This document shows, piece by piece, positions 60,793 to 64,000 of a stretch of 64,000 nucleotides of DNA (the first letter of the stretch is position 1; each line of letters begins with the position of its first letter). Source of the DNA: Arcicella rigui (GTDB taxonomy: Bacteria; Bacteroidota; Bacteroidia; Cytophagales; Spirosomataceae). Made by a program: the position numbers and the translations under genes. The notes beneath the pieces are model-generated. The model ran no database searches and was not told the DNA's origin. It saw nothing but the letters and a program-made list of their open reading frames with translations. The stretch spans positions 1 through 64,000 of the forward strand of contig NZ_JAYFUM010000014.1 in the NCBI RefSeq assembly GCF_034929435.1. Reading direction: 5' to 3'.

Positions 60793-62034
60793 ATGCGTCT
60801 TCATCGTCCATTAGTGATAGCAACCGTAAAGGCTCTGCAAGAAATATTTTTTGTAAAAAATCCTCGCCAAGCCGATAAAGTAATCGAGCAAACATTGAAA
60901 TCAAACAAACAATGGGGAAGCCGTGACCGTGCCTTTATTGCTGAAACTACTTATGAAATTGTTCGCTATTGGCGATTGATTCTTTTCTCGAACAATCTTT
61001 ATGAAGATAAATTAAAAGCTCCGTACTTCTGGCAAATTGTGGGTTCATGGTTGATTATCAAAAAACGCCTTTACCCGAATGCCGACAATATTGATTTATT
61101 ACCCAAATGGGATGAATTTTCGCACATTCAGCCATCTAAGATTTTAGACCGCTTTGAAGAAGGAATGTTGATTCGCAAAATCCGTGAATCTGTTCCAGAT
61201 TGGCTCGACCAATTATGTGCATCCGAATTGGGCGAAGAAAAATGGGGCGAAGAAATTATGGCGATGAACGAGCAAGCTCCAGTCGTGTTAAGAGCCAATA
61301 CTCTAAAAACGAATCAAGATAAATTACAAGATTTATTGGATGCTATCGACATCGAAACCATCGTTCCTGAAGGTTTGCCTGATGCTTTGATTTTAAAACA
61401 ACGTCAGAGTATTTTCAGAACTGATTATTTCAGACAAGGTTTTTTTGAAGTACAAGATGCAGGTTCGCAATTAATTGCTCCATTTTTGGATGTTCAACCG
61501 GGCATGAGAGTCATTGATGCTTGTGCGGGTGCAGGCGGAAAATCTTTGCACTTGGCAGCTTTGATGCAAAACAAAGGCAAAATTATTTCAATGGACATCG
61601 AAGAGTACAAATTGGTAGAATTGATGAAAAGAGCCAAAAGAAACGGAGTAGATAATATTGAAGTAAAGCTCATCGACCAAAATGTGCTAAAAAAACTTGA
61701 AAACAGTGCTGATAGATTGTTGCTGGATGTACCCTGTTCGGGCTTAGGTGTAATTCGTAGAAATCCTGATTCAAAATGGAAACTTACGCCTGCATTTATT
61801 GATAATTTAAAAGAAACCCAGTGGAAAATTCTTACTGAGTATTCGGCAATGTTGAAAAAAGGCGGCAAAATGGTTTTCGCTACTTGCAGTCTTTTACCTT
61901 CAGAAAGCGAAAATCATATCAGACGCTTCATGGCTGAATTTGGCGACCAATGGGAGTTTCTGGGCGAACGTCGTACTTCAATCGCTCAAGAAGGTTATGA
62001 CGGTTTTTATATGGCTTGTTTACAGAAGAAATAA
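60793..62034 (+). CDS. RsmB/NOP-family rRNA (cytosine-C5) methyltransferase
   Basis: A 413-aa m5C rRNA methyltransferase. An N-terminal NusB-like/RsmB_N region (about 1-180) precedes the SAM-binding motif DACAGAGGKSLHLA, the Cys of DVPCSGLGVIRRNPDSKWK and the catalytic Cys in FATCSLLPSE. Together these two cysteines define the RsmB/NOP family. The exact target cytosine cannot be derived here. Single gene with its own upstream region. Confidence 0.88.
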   Translation: MRLHRPLVIATVKALQEIFFVKNPRQADKVIEQTLKSNKQWGSRDRAFIAETTYEIVRYWRLILFSNNLYEDKLKAPYFWQIVGSWLIIKKRLYPNADNIDLLPKWDEFSHIQPSKILDRFEEGMLIRKIRESVPDWLDQLCASELGEEKWGEEIMAMNEQAPVVLRANTLKTNQDKLQDLLDAIDIETIVPEGLPDALILKQRQSIFRTDYFRQGFFEVQDAGSQLIAPFLDVQPGMRVIDACAGAGGKSLHLAALMQNKGKIISMDIEEYKLVELMKRAKRNGVDNIEVKLIDQNVLKKLENSADRLLLDVPCSGLGVIRRNPDSKWKLTPAFIDNLKETQWKILTEYSAMLKKGGKMVFATCSLLPSESENHIRRFMAEFGDQWEFLGERRTSIAQEGYDGFYMACLQKK

Positions 62035-62262
62035 TTATCAATTTGAAGATTTGATAATTTGAAAGGTTTTGGAATTTGAAGATTTGAAAAATTTGAGAAT
62101 TTGAAGGTTTTGGAATTTGAAAGTTTGAAGATTTAGCCATTTTGAAATTTGTAGATTATCCTATGGAACAAATATATTAAGGCATTTTGTTTGAATTTCA
62201 AAGAATATACTCCATTTTCAAATCTTCAAATTAACCCATTGTCAAATTCTTTCTTTATCAAC
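62035..62262. repeat. TTTGAAGATTTG word repeats
   Basis: Bases 62040-62135 consist of imperfect tandem words such as ATTTGAAGATTTG and GGAATTTGAAAG; TTTCAAATCTTCAAATT (about 62216-62231) supplies the complementary word. It is intergenic and AT-rich, and a long imperfect hairpin is possible. The preceding frame open from a TTG at 62191 is part of this region and not taken as coding. Confidence 0.55.
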
Positions 62263-63480
62263 ATGAAAAAAATACTCATATTACTACTATTTACACTGGT
62301 TTGGCAAAATGTAGAAGCACAAGTGGCTACTCGTTGGCGAGCAACTGTTCAAACCGATGGCGGTGCTTTACCTTTTGGACTTGAGATAAAATCGACCAAA
62401 AACAAAAATAAATTTGACGTTTTTGTGCTAAATGCTTCTGAAAGATTTAAAACTGATGAGGCTACATTAGTTGGAGATTCTTTAATTATACCGATTGCTT
62501 TATTTGATGCTGAAATTGTAGCAAAGAAAAATGCACAAACCTTAGTTGGTTTTTATCGTAAAAATAAAGGACGTGCTTCTTACGCTCAGTCACCATTCCA
62601 AGCTACTTTAGGTTATACGTTCAGATTCAGAACCAATAAAATGGCGATTTTGGGCAATACTTCTGGTAAATGGTCGGTGAATTTTATCAATGCCGAAACA
62701 CAAAAAGCCAGTTTTGCCGTTGGTACTTTCCAACAAAAAGGAACAGTAGTAACGGGGTCGTTCCTAACAACCACAGGCGATTATCGCTACATGGACGGAA
62801 ATATCGTGGGCGACAGTTTATTTCTTTCTACTTTCGACGGCTCGCACGCATTTTTGTTGAAAGCAAAAGTAGAAGGCGATAAAATCACAGGGAAATTTTA
62901 CGGCGGAATCAAAGGCTTTAGAAATTTTGAGGCTAAACGTGATGAGAATGCAAGCTTGCCAGATTTAAGTAAAATCACTTATTTAAAAGATGGTTTCGAC
63001 CGTTTTGATTTTACTTTTTTCAATGAAAAAGGCGAAAAAATTTCTCTTTCAGATGATGCTTACAAAGGCAAAGTAGTAGTTGTTCAAATTTTAGGTTCTT
63101 GGTGTCCAAACTGTATGGACGAAACGAATTATTTAGCTCCATTTTACCAGAAAAATAAAGCTCGTGGTTTTGAAGTCATTGGTTTAGCCTATGAAAAATC
63201 AACTGATACAGAATTTTTCAAACAAAAAATGGCTTTACTTCGCAAACGTTTTGCTATTGAATATCAATTACTCAATGCTGGTACAAACAGTTCAGAAAGT
63301 GCTTCAAAAAGTTTGCCTTCATTGAATCAAGTAATTGGTTTTCCGACGACGATTGTATTAGACAAAAAAGGTGAAATTCGTTTGACACACGCAGGATTTT
63401 CAGGGCCTGGTACTGGTAAATATTATACAGACTGGGTTCATGAATTTGAAAGTAAAATTGATGAATTGATTAAAGAGTAG
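62263..63480 (+). CDS. Secreted TlpA-like thioredoxin-fold protein
   Basis: A protein of about 405 aa. The start is ATG 62263, giving the signal peptide MKKILILLLFTLVWQNVEAQ; a TTG-started extension is rejected. An N-terminal lipocalin/DUF4369-like domain (about 20-255) carries a thioredoxin domain (about 265-400) with the redox motif WCPNC and the TlpA-type FPTTIVLDKKGEIRLTHAGFSG, including the cis-Pro loop (GFPTT). It probably reduces periplasmic disulfides, for example in cytochrome maturation or stress. The gene stands alone. Confidence 0.85.
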   Translation: MKKILILLLFTLVWQNVEAQVATRWRATVQTDGGALPFGLEIKSTKNKNKFDVFVLNASERFKTDEATLVGDSLIIPIALFDAEIVAKKNAQTLVGFYRKNKGRASYAQSPFQATLGYTFRFRTNKMAILGNTSGKWSVNFINAETQKASFAVGTFQQKGTVVTGSFLTTTGDYRYMDGNIVGDSLFLSTFDGSHAFLLKAKVEGDKITGKFYGGIKGFRNFEAKRDENASLPDLSKITYLKDGFDRFDFTFFNEKGEKISLSDDAYKGKVVVVQILGSWCPNCMDETNYLAPFYQKNKARGFEVIGLAYEKSTDTEFFKQKMALLRKRFAIEYQLLNAGTNSSESASKSLPSLNQVIGFPTTIVLDKKGEIRLTHAGFSGPGTGKYYTDWVHEFESKIDELIKE

Positions 63481-63741
63481 AGATTCGTAAATAGTGATTG
63501 GTGATTAGACTTTCTAATTATCAGTTATTTACGACAAATAGAGGTATTAATTAAAGAACACTAAGTACTTAAACGTGGGTACTCCCGAAATTTCTTTTGA
63601 AAAAGTAAATTTTAAAAGATTTCAATGTTTTTTGGATTTGTTCTCGTCCTTACTTTTTGCCTTGATGCAAAAAGTAACAAAAAAATCAAGAATTCCTAAA
63701 CTCGCTTCGCTCAAACAGTAGGAATTCATTGCCCTTCAATC

Positions 63742-63782
63742 ATAAAAAAGCGGTCGAAAGTAGATTTTCGACCGCTTTTTTA
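63742..63782. terminator. Strong bidirectional terminator
   Basis: An 18-bp stem with A-tract and T-tract on both sides, between convergent TlpA-like and NhaD genes. Confidence 0.85.
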
Positions 63783-63789
63783 TGATTTT

Positions 63790-63812
63790 AAAATTCGGGA
63801 TGACTCATGTTT
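63790..63812. repeat. Dispersed word shared with the window start
   Basis: Exact 23-bp match to 96-118 and 167-189 (core TTCGGGATGACTCATG). It lies just after the NhaD stop region, again in an intergenic position. Confidence 0.75.
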
Positions 63813-63818
63813 GAATTT

Positions 63819-64000
63819 TTAATGTAATAAAGCAAAAATGGCTAAATAAGCCGCTACGCCAGCAAAATAGCCCAATAAAGCCGTAAAACTGATTTTTCGC
63901 ATATACCAAATAAAATCTATTTTTTCCATTCCCATTACTGCTACGCCAGCAGCCGAACCGATAATTAATACACTTCCGCCCGTTCCTGCACAGTATGCCA
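63819..64000 (-). CDS. nhaD: Sodium:proton antiporter NhaD, C-terminal part (truncated by window)
   Basis: Sixty codons of the C-terminus on the minus strand, the start lying beyond the window. The sequence AYCAGTGGSVLIIGSAAGVAVMGME followed by DFIWYMRKISFTALLGYFAGVAAYLAIF is the typical last part of NhaD-type Na+/H+ antiporters (ion transporter superfamily), with two membrane helices. NhaD exports sodium in exchange for protons. Confidence 0.8.
   Translation of the reverse strand, partial: AYCAGTGGSVLIIGSAAGVAVMGMEKIDFIWYMRKISFTALLGYFAGVAAYLAIFALLH

Larger units (their letters stand above)
63481..63818. repeat. 338-bp gap with palindromic repeats and terminator
   Basis: It holds (a) AAATAGTGATTGGTGATTAG (63489-63508), a word shared with 51118-51140 and 16677-16711; (b) two hairpins in a row, TTACTTTTTGC / GCAAAAAGTAA (63650-63677) and GAATTCCTA / TAGGAATTC (63690-63727), a layout seen in dispersed repeats of Bacteroidota genomes; (c) a strong bidirectional terminator, ATAAAAAAGCGGTCGAAA / TTTCGACCGCTTTTTTAT (63742-63782); and (d) the shared 63790-63812 word. 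Confidence 0.65.

Overview
The window is low-GC chromosomal DNA from a member of the Bacteroidota, most likely Cytophagales (a Spirosomaceae-like relative; the family is an inference). The evidence is an 813-aa carboxypeptidase-regulatory-domain/beta-barrel outer-membrane protein, a RemB/Wzi-like protein, PepSY-like lipoproteins, a Rho with a long N-terminal extension, a CarB without the C-terminal allosteric domain, and TTG-N19/20-TAnnTTTG promoters. Most genes also lack Shine-Dalgarno sequences. No rRNA, IS element or CRISPR array was found.

Left chromosomal part (1-24010). An outer-membrane beta-barrel protein is followed by an Rpn-type nuclease, a small lipoprotein, a GmrSD-like DUF262/DUF1524 protein, a GNAT acetyltransferase, a ChaN-like lipoprotein, a Tat-exported Gfo/Idh/MocA oxidoreductase, an NTF2-like protein and two DinB proteins flanking a 42-bp minisatellite. 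Next come an ECF sigma factor with its membrane partner and a translationally coupled 34-aa membrane peptide, secreted Ig-like and PepSY-like proteins, carB, a DUF1456 protein, rlmF, and several lipoproteins or membrane proteins. Intergenic DNA carries families of short 'word' repeats.

Genomic island (about 24011-47444). A tyrosine recombinase sits beside a 47-bp copy of the 3' part of tRNA-Pro(GGG). The intact tRNA-Pro lies at the other end, so the boundaries can be read directly. Cargo on the plus strand is a degenerate open frame, a 1437-aa STAND NTPase with an Mrr-like nuclease domain (Avs-like), and a reduced mobilisation module (RteC-like, HTH, RecA-like ATPase, DUF4248-like and MobC-like proteins) containing an iteron/palindrome region. 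No relaxase or primase was seen. Cargo on the minus strand is one long defence cluster, in transcription order: half-size HsdS, HsdM, CD-NTase, E2-like protein, full-size HsdS, CapV-like patatin phospholipase, DncV-like CD-NTase, a DUF2188-like small frame, DUF3800, a possible PBECR-type RNase, HsdR and a YgjP/DUF45 metallopeptidase. A type I restriction system and a CBASS system of the short type II kind, with two nucleotidyltransferases, are therefore interleaved in one transcription direction with 1-2 nt gaps or overlaps. This is the most unusual structure in the window.

Right chromosomal part (47402-64000). tRNA-Pro and rho are followed by a small lipoprotein, an NAD-dependent epimerase and a GT2 glycosyltransferase. 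Then come a RemB/Wzi-like barrel, a GHL10 glycosidase, a PhoB-type response regulator, a propeller lipoprotein, cysE-cysM, an RsmB-family rRNA methyltransferase, a TlpA-like thioredoxin and the C-terminus of an NhaD-type antiporter, cut by the window edge.
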